From Pictodentalium vernedei (lineage: Eukaryota; Mollusca; Scaphopoda; Dentaliida; Dentaliidae), in contig CM062290.1 of the NCBI GenBank assembly GCA_031216915.1, positions 254,082,581 through 254,146,580 of the forward strand: 64,000 nucleotides of DNA, given 5' to 3'. The position numbers were made by a program, and so were the translations under genes. Position 1 is the first letter of the stretch. Every line of letters begins with the position of its first letter. Below are positions 1-11,689 of this stretch, piece after piece. The notes beneath the pieces were generated by a model, which was not told where the DNA came from, did no database searches, and saw only the letters and a program-made list of their open reading frames with translations.

Positions 1-1038
1 TGATGTTGTAGTTAATTGCTATATTTGAACAGTTCCTAAACATTGGCGCAGGGAATGCAAACAGGTATTTGGAAACATTATATCAGCGTACGCAAGCTAT
101 TTATAGACCACAATGACAGATATCTACTCGATTTCAATAAAAATAGAATAGATCAGCAATAATCAACACCTCTGACGAGTGTTCTAGCTAATTAAATTGC
201 CAGATTTTTTTCTGTCATATAATAATGGGAGTTATGTTATGGAAAACTGCTCGAGCCTCAACTCTTCTCCTGCTACGCCCACTTTTACCTGATATGGATT
301 ACTTTCATGTATATGAGGATGATTAATACACCTTATAACACAGGATTAACTGTTGGAAATAACCCGGAGAGCTCTTTCTAGTGGTTAATTAGATAACTGG
401 CAGGGTTGAAATGGAAAAAATCAAAGAATCGCATCATCACAGAATAATTTAACCCTGTACTCAATGTAATTGCCACAAACTACTGTAACAGTTAACAAAA
501 AATTGCCATTCAGATTCTATTATAACAAGCTATTAATTGAAATGGAATATGTTGTCATTTTTGGAATGCACTTTAAAAAAAAACTTTCACAATCCAGTAT
601 AAGTATTTCCATTAGTTTCTTGAATCTTGCACCCTTTGTAACTTGTAAGGAACTTACCCTTTGCATTTTATAGCCTTAGTTAGTGTGTATTTTCGTGTAG
701 TGTGTGATATGGCAGTTACCAATTTATTTATAACAGGGTAGGGTTAGTTACAATTTGTAGTTATAAAAAGTTCATTATTAACCGAATTACTAACCATGTG
801 CACGGTACAGCTTTAGTGTAAAACTTTTTACCATTTATCCAAACTGATGGGCAAAAGTATCCAATGCTATTCTTAAAAAGTGTTCAAACTCAGCTTATGA
901 CCCTGCATTGAAATGGATCGTGAAATATTTTTTTAGTGAATTCCAAACATGGAGGCATATTCATTTATAAATTAATAGCTTGTTTTATGTTTTCATTCTT
1001 CCCCTAGAAACATAGCTGATTTGTAGCACAATCCACTC
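1..1038. other. non-coding, upstream intron of GMC gene
   Basis: No exon, RNA gene or recognisable element is seen here. The sequence is AT-rich with stop codons in all frames. The next upstream coding exon of the oxidoreductase, which should carry the end of the FAD-binding domain, is not found, so it lies left of the window. Confidence 0.5.
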
Positions 1039-1175
1039 AAGCCAGAAAATAAGTAGACTGACATTTGCAGAAAGTGGTACCCAGAGGATATTTGGCCAGC
1101 TGTATGGGATAGCATCATCAAATTTACCCTCTGGGGACCTCATTCTGCAAATGGCAGACTGCTTATTTTCAGGCC
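1039..1175. repeat. inverted-repeat (MITE-like) element, short copy
   Basis: Two arms are inverted relative to each other. The left arm (about 1039-1085) reads GCCAGAAAATAAGTAGACTG and the right arm (about 1110-1175) ends ACTGCTTATTTTCAGGCC. The same arms recur at 6896-7165 with a longer centre, so this is a dispersed foldback family. No coding capacity and no clear target duplication are visible. Confidence 0.6.
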
Positions 1176-1855
1176 TGAATCCACTAAACTTTGATTCGAG
1201 CTGGGTGGTTTTTCAGTTCGATTCCGGCGGTAACTCGGAAAACCGAATGGCAAGACCCAGCAAAAATCGGCCAAGCAGTTTTACCCTGCTGGTTCATAAA
1301 CTGATCAAACTTTCTTGGGGGGTGGGGGATGGATGAACTGGTGGCTCCTATGGACCGTCGTCACTCAGTCTATCTGGAAAAGAGGCGAATACGTCATATG
1401 TTAATTGTCATATTTTCTCCCTTACTGACTCGTCTACGGGGGAGCCAACAAGGACGAAAATGTGAGAATGGGAACACAACATGCATTAGATGAACTTGAT
1501 TCATTTGTTACCCTAATTTAGTTTTTTTGACTCCGTGGAATTAGTAACTAATCCCCTGATCGCATAGAATACCCAAGAATGATTAAAGGGAAGTTATTCT
1601 GAACCCAATGCAGTTACTTACAAAGCTTTTTGTGTTCCGTGGTGCTATACAAACTATTGTGGATTTGTTCCACGTTAAGCAGCGTAAAGCATTATTTACT
1701 ATATGTTCTTAACACAGAGAACCTCTGAACTGAAATCAAGGTCTTCACATGAAGCTGAACCGAAACCGCATCTGAAATATTAACACCTTCCATCTCCACC
1801 TTCTATTATTTATGTCATCACTAGCTGTAGATTTTCTTTTTTCTTTTTGAAAAAG

Positions 1856-2009
1856 GTACCAGTGAAGGCTGATCTACCAGTTGGCGAAAATCTCCAAGAC
1901 CATCTTTACCTTTCAATGAATTCCATATTTCAAAATGATTCTATCTCACTGACAAAATCTAAGGTTGAAAGTATATCTGCTGTCCTCAACTATTTACTCT
2001 ATGGGAAAG
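1856..2009 (+). CDS. GMC oxidoreductase, first visible coding exon
   Basis: This exon encodes 51 codons plus one base of a glucose-methanol-choline family FAD-dependent oxidoreductase (choline-dehydrogenase/glucose-dehydrogenase-like). The segment ADLPVGENLQDH is the conserved GMC block that follows the GIGP substrate-loop region, near the middle of the family's usual 550-620 residues. A pyrimidine-rich tract (1831-1848) and AAAAAG precede the exon, and the donor GTATGT starts at 2010. Phase 0 entry and phase 1 exit match the exon at 30041. The exon ends in YGKG, and the family typically reads YG.G here, followed by a proline. Upstream exons with the dinucleotide-binding GxGxxG motif are outside the window. 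The substrate cannot be named from this part. Confidence 0.88.
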
Positions 2010-2307
2010 GTATGTTTAGCTGCATCGCCAATTTCTTTATTCACGCAAAATACAGGGACTGACCACTCTTTAAACCTGTATTCTGTGTGTAGCGGTATGT
2101 AGTTGATTGAGTGGAAACAACTTTTTTTATACCAGGTTTGCTCTGTGTATTCAGCATTACCTGATACAATACAGATAAGAGTGCAATGTAAGAATACAAT
2201 ACGATTGTTCCTTACAAAGCTGATTGATGTAATGACGTGAATGAAATGTTTCAACACTAAACAATGTCTCGCAAAGAAAGTAAACAAATGCCGAACGTGA
2301 TATTTTT

Positions 2308-3851
2308 AGCTCACCAAAGGGAGCTAAATTTATCACTTGTCGTCCGTCGTCGTCGTCCGTCCGGCGTTGTGAACATTTTTCAAATGACTTCTCCTCTGAA
2401 ACCACTGGTCCGATTTTCATGAAACTTCATGTAAATGTTCATTACTATATGGCAATTCATGTTTGTTCAAATGAAATGGCCACGTCCCTTGGGGGCTCTG
2501 TATGGGGCATAACTCTGATAGCACCGTAGGAATTATAGAAAAATTCTTAAAAAATCTTCTACAGAACCAGTGGGCAGAATCTTTTGATACTTGGTATGAA
2601 TCGTCTTGGTATGGGTCTGATTCAAGTTTGTTCAAATCTCCAGATGCAGCAGGCAGAATCTTTTGATTTTTGGTATGCAACATTGTTGGGTGGATCGGAT
2701 TCAAGTTTGTTCAAATCGGCCCCCTGGATTCACATTTGGACTCCGTATAGAAGCCTGAATTTGCATTTCAGGCAAATTTCTTAAAAAATCTTCTTTTCCA
2801 GATCCAGCAGGAAGAATCTTTTGATATTTGGTATGCAACATTGTGGGGTGGATCTGATTCAAGTTTTTTTAAATCGGCCCCCTGGATTCATATTTGGGCT
2901 CAGTATAGAAGGCCGAATTCGAACTTAGTGCATTTCAGGCAAATTTCTTAAAAATTCTTCTTCTCAAGGTCCAGCAGGCAGAATATTTTGATATTTGGTA
3001 TGCAACATTGTGGGGTGGATCTGATTCAAGTTTGTTCAAATCGGCCCCTGGATTCATATTTGGGCTCACTATAAAAGCTCCAATTCGAACTTAGTGCATT
3101 TCAGGCAAATTTCTTAAAAAAATCTTCTTCTCCAGATCCAGCAGGCAGAATCTTTTGATATTTGGTATGCAACATTGTGGGGTGAATCTGATTCAAGTTG
3201 TTCAAATCGGCCCCCTGGGTTCATATTTGGGCTCAGTATTGGAGCCCAATTTGAATTTAGTGCATTTCAGGCAAATTTCTTTAAAAATCTTCTTCTCAAG
3301 ATCCAGAAGGCAGAATCTTTTGATATTGGGTATGCAGCATGCTTAGGGGGTGAGATTCAAGTTTGTTCAAGCCAAGTCCCTGGGTCCATATTTGGACTCA
3401 CTGTGGGAGCCCGAATTATAACTTAGTCAATATGAGTAATTTTTCTTTAAAAATCTTCTTCTTCAAATTCAGCAGTCGGAATGTTTTGATATTTGGCATG
3501 CAGCATCCTTAGGGGATGAGATTCAAGTTTGTTCAAACCAAGTCCCTGGGGTCATATTTGTGCTCACTGTGGGAGCCTGAATGATAACTTAGTTCAAAAT
3601 GAGGAATTTTCTTTAAAAATCTTCTTCTTCAGATCCAGCAGACGAATGCTTTTGATATTTGGTATGCAACATCCTTTGGGGGGTAAGATTCAGTTTGATC
3701 AAGCCATGGCCCTAGTTCCATAAAATTTGTCTCTCATGACTTCATTCTTTTGTAATATTGATGAACCACGTCTAACTGAATGTGACCACCAAGTACTTCT
3801 TTGAACCACTTTGGCCGGTGAGCGATTAAGGCTCCTTGGGGGCCTTTTGTT
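2308..3851 (+). mobile_element. hairpin-ended tandem-repeat element (copy A, 166-bp family)
   Basis: The left end is a hairpin, TTTAGCTC..GAGCTAAA. The right end is GGTGAGCG followed by a hairpin (AAGGC..GGCCTT) and TTTTGTTT. The interior from about 2640 to 3720 is a degenerate tandem array of roughly 166-bp units. Each unit contains CTTTTGATATTTGGTATGC, CAAGTTTGTTCAAATCGG and CATTTCAGGCAAATTTCTT. There is no open reading frame beyond short repeats of the unit. It sits in the first intron of the oxidoreductase and abuts the TTAA-flanked MITE at 3855. The architecture resembles non-autonomous Helentron-type elements (inference). Confidence 0.7.
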
Positions 3852-3854
3852 TGT

Positions 3855-4094
3855 TTAACCCTTTACCTAACATGAAAAGCAGACGACAGTTGCAAAAGAA
3901 ATATTGAATAACTATTGTTTTTCATTTCTTGTCTCAAAAACATTGGTTATGACCCCTCATTGGAACGAGCTCGATGAGCTCGTTCGAAAGAGAGGTCATA
4001 ATCTATGTTTTTGAGACAAAAAAATGAAAATTTTTTGGCGATATTTGAGAATAGCGCTGGCCCATTTTGGCCGTTACATTGGGGAAAGGGTTAA
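3855..4094. mobile_element. piggyBac-like MITE, copy 1
   Basis: It is bounded by TTAA at both ends with inverted termini CCCTTTACC and GGGAAAGGG. The centre (about 3938-4031) is a palindrome around a GAGCTCGATGAGCTC core, flanked by TGTCTCAAAAACAT and its complement. A second copy lies at 39235-39475. The TTAA duplication plus CCCT termini is the piggyBac signature; there is no transposase. Confidence 0.72.
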
Positions 4095-5169
4095 AATAGT
4101 AAATACCAGCTTCATTCATTTAATTCAAGTTTAATCGTATCAATACAGGACACAACTCGGGTACAGTACGGGGGCACAGGAATAAACAACTCTTGGAATG
4201 TTTCCAACATTTCACTTACGAAACACTTGAAAAACTCCAACTCGTTTCGTTAATTCCTGTTCTCTGCACTCCACCCTTTCTGTTTTCTGTGTTATGACAA
4301 TTGCTTCTGTGCCTGTGTGAATGAAATGTCTATTTCTATGTAGTGTTGCTTGTTGTTGTGTGTGGTTGTTGCATTGGGGAATGGGTTAAACCCAAATAAA
4401 TAAATAAATAAATAAATAAATCAATAAATAAATAAATAAATAAATAAATAATGTAGCACTGTGACAAGTCTGCACCCCAACAAAAGTTTAATACCGAAAA
4501 TGGGAATTTCACTGCTCTGCGGTTCCAGGTTCTGAACACATACCCTAGAAATACATAGACCACGGTATCAATGACTGTGTTTATCGTTTATGAAATTACG
4601 CCGATATCAGTTTATTCCGAGACCATCATCGCACATGGCATTATGGCTTGATCTCACGAAAAGGAATTTCCCGGTTACCGGTTCTAAAAATGAGTGCTAG
4701 TTCCCGGGAAATTCATAGACTAGAATCTGGAATGAAATGTTTTCGAACACAACCTTTGATTTCCCGGTTCTGTCCTATAAATTTCCCGGGTATTTGGAAG
4801 GATATTTAGAAACGAAAACCGGAGAATTACCGGTTTCGAGAATGACTTTCAAAAACGAGAACCCGAAAATTCCCGTCCTGAAATTAAAGATGGGGAAGGG
4901 TCTGTTGGGTGATTTTCATTTTTTTTTTGCGTAAAGTCACTGAAACCCCTTCAACACCATTTTGAAGCAAAGAGAAAGAAGACACTCACCCGGGTCCCTC
5001 AAGTGGCCAGATGGTCCCTTTTTGAGCAAACGTTAATCTTATGTACTCATATTTACATCTAACTAAAGTATACCAGAATCAGCTCTGTCAAGAGTGGCAC
5101 AGTTCATTTAAACAAATAGTAAATTCTCCATTGGGTTCTGTGTTAAATTTCAAATCCCGCCAAACTCAA
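4095..5169. other. intronic stretch with (AAAT)n and TTCCCGG-rich segment
   Basis: It holds a tetranucleotide (AAAT)n tract at 4394-4452. A short segment at about 4660-4890 is rich in TTCCCGG, ACCGGT and CCCGGG motifs. No gene is seen. Confidence 0.5.
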
Positions 5170-6680
5170 TCAAGCGTAATACTTTGAACAAACTTTAATC
5201 TGAGAGTCCTTGTAATGCTATATTCCAAATATCAAAAGATTCTGCCTGATGGTCTGAAGAAGAAGAATATTCTCCATACTGCACTAAGTTAAAATTTGGG
5301 CATCCATAGGGAGCCCAAACATGAACTCAGGGATTTGATTTGAACAAACTTGAATCTCACCACTCTAAGGATGTCAGTACTATGTAACAAAAAAATCTGA
5401 CTCGTGGTTATGAAGAACACTTTTTAAAGAACAGTCCTTATAATGCACAAGGTTAACATTTGAGATCCCACAGGGAGCCCAAATATGATCAGAGGGAGTT
5501 GATTTCAACAATTAGGAATCTGAACCCCCCCCCCCCCCCCCTCCCCAAGGTTGCTGAATATCAGATATCAAAAGATTCTGACTAGTGTATCAGAAGAAGA
5601 ATTAGAATTTTAGAGTAAATTCACCATATTGCACTAAGTTTAAAATTAGGTTACCAAAGGGAACCCAAACATGAACCCAGGGACTTAATTTGAACAAAGT
5701 GGAATTTGACCACATGAAGGATATTGCAAACCAAATATCAAAAGATTCTAACTGTTGGATGTGAAGAAGATTTTTAAAGGATAGTCCTCACACTGCACAA
5801 AGTGAAAACTAGGGCTCCTTTCTGGTGAACTTGAATATTCTAAAGACGCAGCATATCAAAGGATTCTGACTGATAGATCCGAAGAACATTTCAAAAAATA
5901 TTCCTCCTATAGCAATAAGTCAAAGTTTGAGCTCCCATAGGGAGCCCCAATATGACTCCTGGGACTCGATTTGAGCAAATTTTAATCTGCCCGCTTAAAG
6001 ATGCTGTATATCAATAACAAAAACTCTGACTGGTGAATCTGAAGAAGACGTTTAAAAACAATTCTCACAGGGAGCCGAAAATATGAACTCATTGACTTGA
6101 TTTGAACAAACCTAAATCTCATCCCCCTCCCCTTAAGGTTGTTACATCAATGTCAATGGAAGAACATTTTAAAAAAAATATTCCTCCTGTTCCATCAAGT
6201 TAGAATTCAGGTGTACACGGTGAGCCAAATCATAACTCCAGGGACTTGATTTGAATAAACTTCCAAGCTGACCCCAACCCATCCCTCTACATAAAGACGC
6301 AGAATACCAAACGTATATACCAAAGAGATTTTAACTGGTTGATTTTAAGAAGACGATTGTTAAATACATGTCCTCTTATTTCACCAAGGAAAAATTCGGA
6401 TTCCCATAGGGAGCCCAAATATGAAAACAGATACTTGTTTCGAACAAACTTGAATCTAACCCCTCTAAGGATGTTGTATACTATGTACCAAAGATTCTGA
6501 TTGGTAGTTCTGGAGAAGAATATTTTTTTAAATTTTGTGGGTGCTAACAGAATTACGGCTCTTGTAGTGCCCCTTATGGGCATAACAATTTGTTTGAACC
6601 AGCTTGAATTGACATATGATAAGGAACATGCATATCTAATTTGGTTCAATTCGGCCCTGTAGTTCATGGGAAGAAGTCGA
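5170..6680 (-). repeat. minus-strand degenerate array of the 166-bp family
   Basis: Repeated segments such as ATATCAAAAGATTCTG, TAGGGAGCCCAAA and TTTGAACAAACTTGAATCT are the reverse complements of the unit seen in copies A and B. The units are diverged and of uneven length. A C17 homopolymer interrupts the array at 5525-5541. The 230-residue minus-strand open frame across 6287-6979 arises from this array and is not treated as a gene. Confidence 0.7.
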
Positions 6681-6895
6681 TAATGTAAAGTGCACACCCG
6701 ATGGCTGGGCAACGGAGGGAAAGTGATCCCTAAAGCTTCCTTTGAGCTGTGATCCAATGAGGTGGAAAGCAAGACATTTTCGACAACTGAGGTCCATTTA
6801 CTGAAGTTCTCCCATCCTGGGGTCCATTGACTAAAGCTTTGCATTTCCCCTCTCCTCCTAGCAAAATATGTCATTCTTTGCCAGAGTTCAGTCCT

Positions 6896-7165
6896 CTTAC
6901 CGGCAAGCCAGAAAATAAGCAGACTAACATCTGCAAAATGAGGTCCCCAGAGGGTGAATTTGGTGATGCTACCCTGCACGGCAGGGTATCATTACTAAAT
7001 TTAACCTCTGTGAACCTCAATCTGAATCAGGGTCTCAAACTAAACAGAAAAGAGGTACCAAGAAGATAAATTGGCCCACTGCATTGGATAGCATCAGCAA
7101 ATTCACCCTATGGGGACCTCATTCTGCAAATGTTAGACTGCTTATTTTCAGGCCTGCTTACCGGT
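6896..7165. repeat. inverted-repeat (MITE-like) element, longer copy
   Basis: The left arm at 6896-6970 and the right arm at 7090-7165 are complementary over about 75 bp with mismatches. They contain GCCAGAAAATAAGCAGACTA and its complement. The same family occurs at 1039-1175. Confidence 0.68.
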
Positions 7166-7929
7166 TATATTGGGGACCCAGTCTTCCTAACAGTTCGGAG
7201 CTAATGCTAAGTTGGCAAAGCCACACAAACAACAGCAGATATCCACCGTTGGTATCCTTTCGAAATACAGAACTTGGGTGGCTAAATGAGAAACAGTCCT
7301 GTATACAAATGAAGTGAACGGACCATGGGATAATTTTTGCCCGGCTTCGTGTATACCCCCCCCCACCCCTCACCCCCCCCCCCCACCCCCTCATCCAATA
7401 ATATAGCTTTCCAAGGAGCTCACTTATCGTACTGCTTTTGTCAAGTTTCTGCAGTCCTACTCCTCTCGACAGTATCCACTCCCGACAAGTAGCAGGACTA
7501 TAATTTCTTGAGTCACTCCTCATTTTCTCTTTTTCCTTTCAATCCGGATCCCTTCTTCAAGGGTTCACCGAAATAGAAATAGGAGACACCTCTGTCAAAT
7601 AGTCTTCTACAACGACATACATGTACATAGATTATATTTTATTTTTGAATATACGACCAGCTGTAACAAGCTGAATATGTTCACTTGTTAAATGTTTTCG
7701 TCCAGTTTTAACTACACAACTGCTCCACCACTGTCTATGGTTCACATATTTTACCTTACATGATGCTTACTCATGGCGAATGGAAATATAGCTTTGGACG
7801 GGATACAAAGTGATGACCAACATAATTTCGCATTCAAGTATAATCACTCATGAATCATTTGCAGGACGATGATTCAGAGTCCCCTTTCACTATCCATGGT
7901 CATTCCTGGAATTATTTTCCCCCTCCAAC
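7166..7929. other. intronic stretch with interrupted poly-C
   Basis: It holds an interrupted poly-C run at 7356-7391 and otherwise no recognisable gene or element. The LINE endonuclease remnant begins near its right edge. Confidence 0.45.
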
Positions 7930-8330
7930 TTGAAACAAAATTTCCACAAGCGAGGAAAAAATGTAACCCTTTTAAGCCTAAAGTGTAGAAGCCTTAATGC
8001 CAACTGGGACTCATTCACCAACTTCCTTTGTGACATTCAGCAAGGTCAGAACATGTTTGACGTGATTGGTCTCACTGAAATTTTAAAACTGCGTAAGCAC
8101 CTCAAGTATAAAATCAATGGCTACCATCCAATCATCTACAAGACTCACCCAAGTCCGGATGCCGGCAGAGGGGGTGTAGGTCTTTTTGTTTCTGAGAATG
8201 TTTCTTTCAGATTGAGACCCGACCTAGCGATCTTCATTCCCCATGTCATTGAAACTATTTTCGTGGAGATCAATCCAGGACGCAAAAATTCATATATTGT
8301 TGGATGCAAATATGACCGGTGGGAATCTAG
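7930..8330 (+). pseudogene. LINE endonuclease, N-terminal piece
   Basis: The translation has the order expected of an apurinic-type (exonuclease/endonuclease/phosphatase) domain of a CR1/jockey-like non-LTR retrotransposon. It shows CRSLNANWD, then DVIGLTE with the metal-binding glutamate, then GRGGVGLFVS, then an IETIFVEI strand and YIVGCKY. The frame stays open past 8330, but similarity stops at about residue 134, where the domain normally reaches its YRPP region. The rest of the domain continues at 13430, so this is the left piece of one LINE interrupted by about 5 kb. The starting methionine is not meaningful, because the element is 5'-truncated or diverged upstream. Confidence 0.78.
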
Positions 8331-9396
8331 CCGCACGGTGGGTGCTTGGCAACCTCATGATCAGACCAGCTCTTTCCGGTTAAGAGGTATTGCTCATGGA
8401 ATACCGTGTAATCTTCGGAGAGAAATGTCTACTAATGGGAGAAAGCTGACTTGCAGGGGGTTGTGGGATGCATTAACGTTAACGGCACGACTGGGGGCCC
8501 ACTATGTCGGTAATCTGGATTGGAACACATTACCCCTCAGCTGATATAGGCTTTAGCTCTTACCTACAGGCCATTGTGTGGGTCACTCAGGGCTTATACA
8601 CTAAGACGGATCAACGATTATGGTTCATACATATATTTACAACTCAATATTTCTATAAATTATCCCAATATTACAATACATCTTAAATCATATGACTAGT
8701 CACACCCCGTAAATAATACAAATATACACTAATAACTATGGTAAGTTTATATTTCCCAAATTTGTATTCGTGAGAAGATATCCAGGCCGGAATTAAGTAG
8801 GGTCCGTTTATGAATATCCGCAGGTTATTGTTTCATTTAATTATTAACCATCTGCATCTTAATATACTTGTGTAACGTGACTTCAGTAAAATGTAATATT
8901 ACGTACTTCGACTGATATACAATACCCCTATGATGCTGCTCTGTGAAAGTATATCGTTAAACCTCAATAATAAACAGTTATAATATTCTCTCATAAAACA
9001 TACTCCAAGTCATAAAATGCTTAACTTAAATCTGCCAGTCTTCTACTCATATGATCCCTATAACCGAAAACATGGTGCCCAGAATGGCAAGCCTACCAGA
9101 ATACACAACTATGTAATAGAATTTTCTTTGTGGCCTATCAGCCCATATTTCTCTGTCTGTCTTAGAATTAGCTATTTGCATATTTATAGGAAACGTGAAT
9201 CATTTATTTCTATTGTTACCGAAAGATTAATATTAGCTTGTTATTCACTCGGCGCACAGGGTGTAGATTAGAATTACCGGTACATGTTGAAACGTATTAT
9301 CTGGACACGCGTTAATTAAGGCTATTCACTTTCGCCGCTTGACATGAAGACGGGACAATGAACAGTCTTGTAATTAACCGAGGGAATCACTTTTTT
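8331..9396. other. unidentified insert segment inside the LINE
   Basis: About 1.07 kb separates the broken endonuclease from element B. I recognise no gene. It may be an older insertion or rearranged sequence; no terminal repeats were found. Confidence 0.4.
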
Positions 9397-10040
9397 AGCT
9401 CACCTGACTGAAAGTCAGGGTGAGCTTTTCTTATCACTCTTCGTCCGTCGTCCTGCGTGAAGGTGGTGTTTGAGCCTCTTTCTCCTAAACCACTGGCCAC
9501 ATTTTAATTAAATTTCATGTAAGTAGTGGTTATATAGGGGCATTTTGATTTTTATGCAAATTAGGTTTTCGCTCGTATTGAGCAGAGAGGTGTGGAAAAA
9601 ATGGCCAAATTTTTTGAAAATCTTCTAATGAACCACCAGTAGCAGAGACTTGATATGTGGTATACAGAGTCCTTTTGAGGTTTAGAATCAAGTTTGTTCA
9701 AGAGAAGTTTGTCGGGCATTATTTGCCTTCGTTATGGGAGGGGCAAAAATGTTGGCCACGCCTAAAATTTCTATTTTCAGAACCGTCAGGTCGATTTGAA
9801 CCAAATTTGATATGAGATGATAATGAGTCATAAGTAGTTGATTGATGCAACCTCGGGAGCTAAAAATTGGAAAAACCTTAAAACTGCCATATCTCCAAAA
9901 CTACACAGCACAGAGAATTCTTATTTTGTATAAAGCTTACTTTTGTCCAGTAGAATAGAATGGTTAAAAAAAATACCTATTGGTTTGATCACAAGGTACT
10001 TTTTTCAGGACTGTGAAAAAGTGCTGAGTCAGCACTTTTT

Positions 10041-11656
10041 ATACGCTCGTTTAAAAAACGGTTGTATTATGTTATCAGTCTGTCTGTCTGTCTGTCTGTC
10101 CGTCTGTCTGTCCGTAAACAATTTGGTTTCCATTCATTTAAAGTCGAACGCCTTGACGGATCGACATGAAACTTACAGAAGTTGTTTTTAGCATTAAAAT
10201 ACAGGTCAAGTTCGATATTGGTGTTTCTCAGTCCATCTGCTGCAGAGATATGGCCCTTTGAAAACACAATTTTTCTAAAAAAATTGGTTTCCGTTCATTT
10301 AAAGTCGAACGCCTTGACGGATCGACATCAAACTTTTAGAAGTTGTTTTTAGCAATAAAATACAGGTCAGGTTCGATATTGTGTTTCTCTGTCCATCTGC
10401 TGCAGAGTTATGGCCCTTTGAAAACACAATTTTTCTAAAAAAAATTGGTTTCCGTTCATTTAAAGTCAAACGCCTCGGCAAATCGACATCAAACTTTCAG
10501 ATGTTGTTTGTAGCAATAAAATACAGGTCAAGTTTGATATTGGTGTTTCTCCGTCCATCCACTGCAGAGTTATGGCCCTTTGAAACCCCAATTTTTGAGA
10601 AAAAAAATTGGTTTCCGTTCATTTAAAGCCGAACGCCTTGACAGATTGGCACCAAATTTTTCAGATGTTGATTTTATACACCCGTTTGAAAAACGGGATG
10701 TATTATGTTTATGGTCTCTCCACCTGTCTGTCTGTCTGTCTGTCCGTCCATGGACACATTTTGTTTCCAGACGATAACTTTAGTTGTAATGGATTGAGCT
10801 GAGTTAAATTTGGAATGTGGATTTAGTATGACAAAATACAGGATGGGTTCGATTTCCGTTTCTAGCGGCCCATTTGCAGTAGAGTTACGGCCCTTTATTT
10901 ATGGGAATTTAGCCCAACTTTTCGTTTCTGGATGATAACTTTAGTTTGCCTTGACCAATTTATTTCAAATTTTCCGTTTTTTTGTTTTTGACCACAAAAT
11001 ACAGCTCAAGTTCACTTTTGACTACAATGGCATATACCTTTCCAGAGTTATTCCCCTTGAATGATTGCAAATTTGTGGATTTTGTGGTTTCCGGATGATA
11101 ACTTTAGTTTGCCTTGACCGATGTTTTTCAAGTTCTCAGATATTGTTTTTGACCACAAAGCACAGCTCAAGTTCACCTTTGGCCATAATCGCATATACCG
11201 TTCCATAGTTATCACCCTTGAATGATTGCAAATTTGTGAATTATGTGGTTTCCGGATGATAACTTTAGTTTGCCTTGACTAATTTGTTTCAAATTCTCAG
11301 ATTTTGTTTATGACCACAAAGTACAGCTCAGGTTCACTTTTGGCCAAAATCGCATGTACCTTTCCAGAGTTATTCCTCTTGAATTTGTGCATTTTGTGTT
11401 TTCCAGATTATAACTTTAGTATGGCCTAACTGTTGGACATAGAATGCATCAAATATTTGGTTTCCGGATGATAACTTTTATTATTTGTTTTCCGATTGGT
11501 TCCAAACTTGGTATGTTGTTTAATCACAACAAAATACAGGTCAATTTCGAATATGGGGTTGGTCCAAACAATTTTCACCCTCACACCCATCCTTACCCCA
11601 ACCCTTCAAAAATACAAAACGGGCATATATTGTCCCGCTACGCGGGTGCTCTTGTT
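10041..11656 (+). mobile_element. two-headed hairpin element (C/D) nested in B
   Basis: The first head at 10041 (ATACGCTCGTTT..AAACGGTTGTAT) is followed by (CTGT)n and about four units of roughly 162 bp at 10121-10670. A second head at 10676 is a cleaner hairpin, ATACACCCGTTT with AAACGGGATGTAT. It is followed by (TGTC)n and an array of roughly 160-bp units containing GGATGATAACTTTAGTTTGC (10765-11500). One shared right end follows: CCCGC-TAC-GCGGG then TGCTCTTGTT. Element B resumes immediately afterwards. Confidence 0.7.
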
Positions 11657-11689
11657 AAAACTGTAGGCAATGGGAAAAATATTAAAAAA

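Noticed and set aside
6287-6979. 230-residue minus-strand open frame
   Set aside because: It overlaps a degenerate 166-bp-family array and an inverted repeat, and has no recognisable protein motif. It is read-through of repeats.
8331-8544. Continuation of the LINE endonuclease frame to 8544
   Set aside because: The frame stays open but similarity to the endonuclease stops at about 8330 and the missing part is found at 13430.
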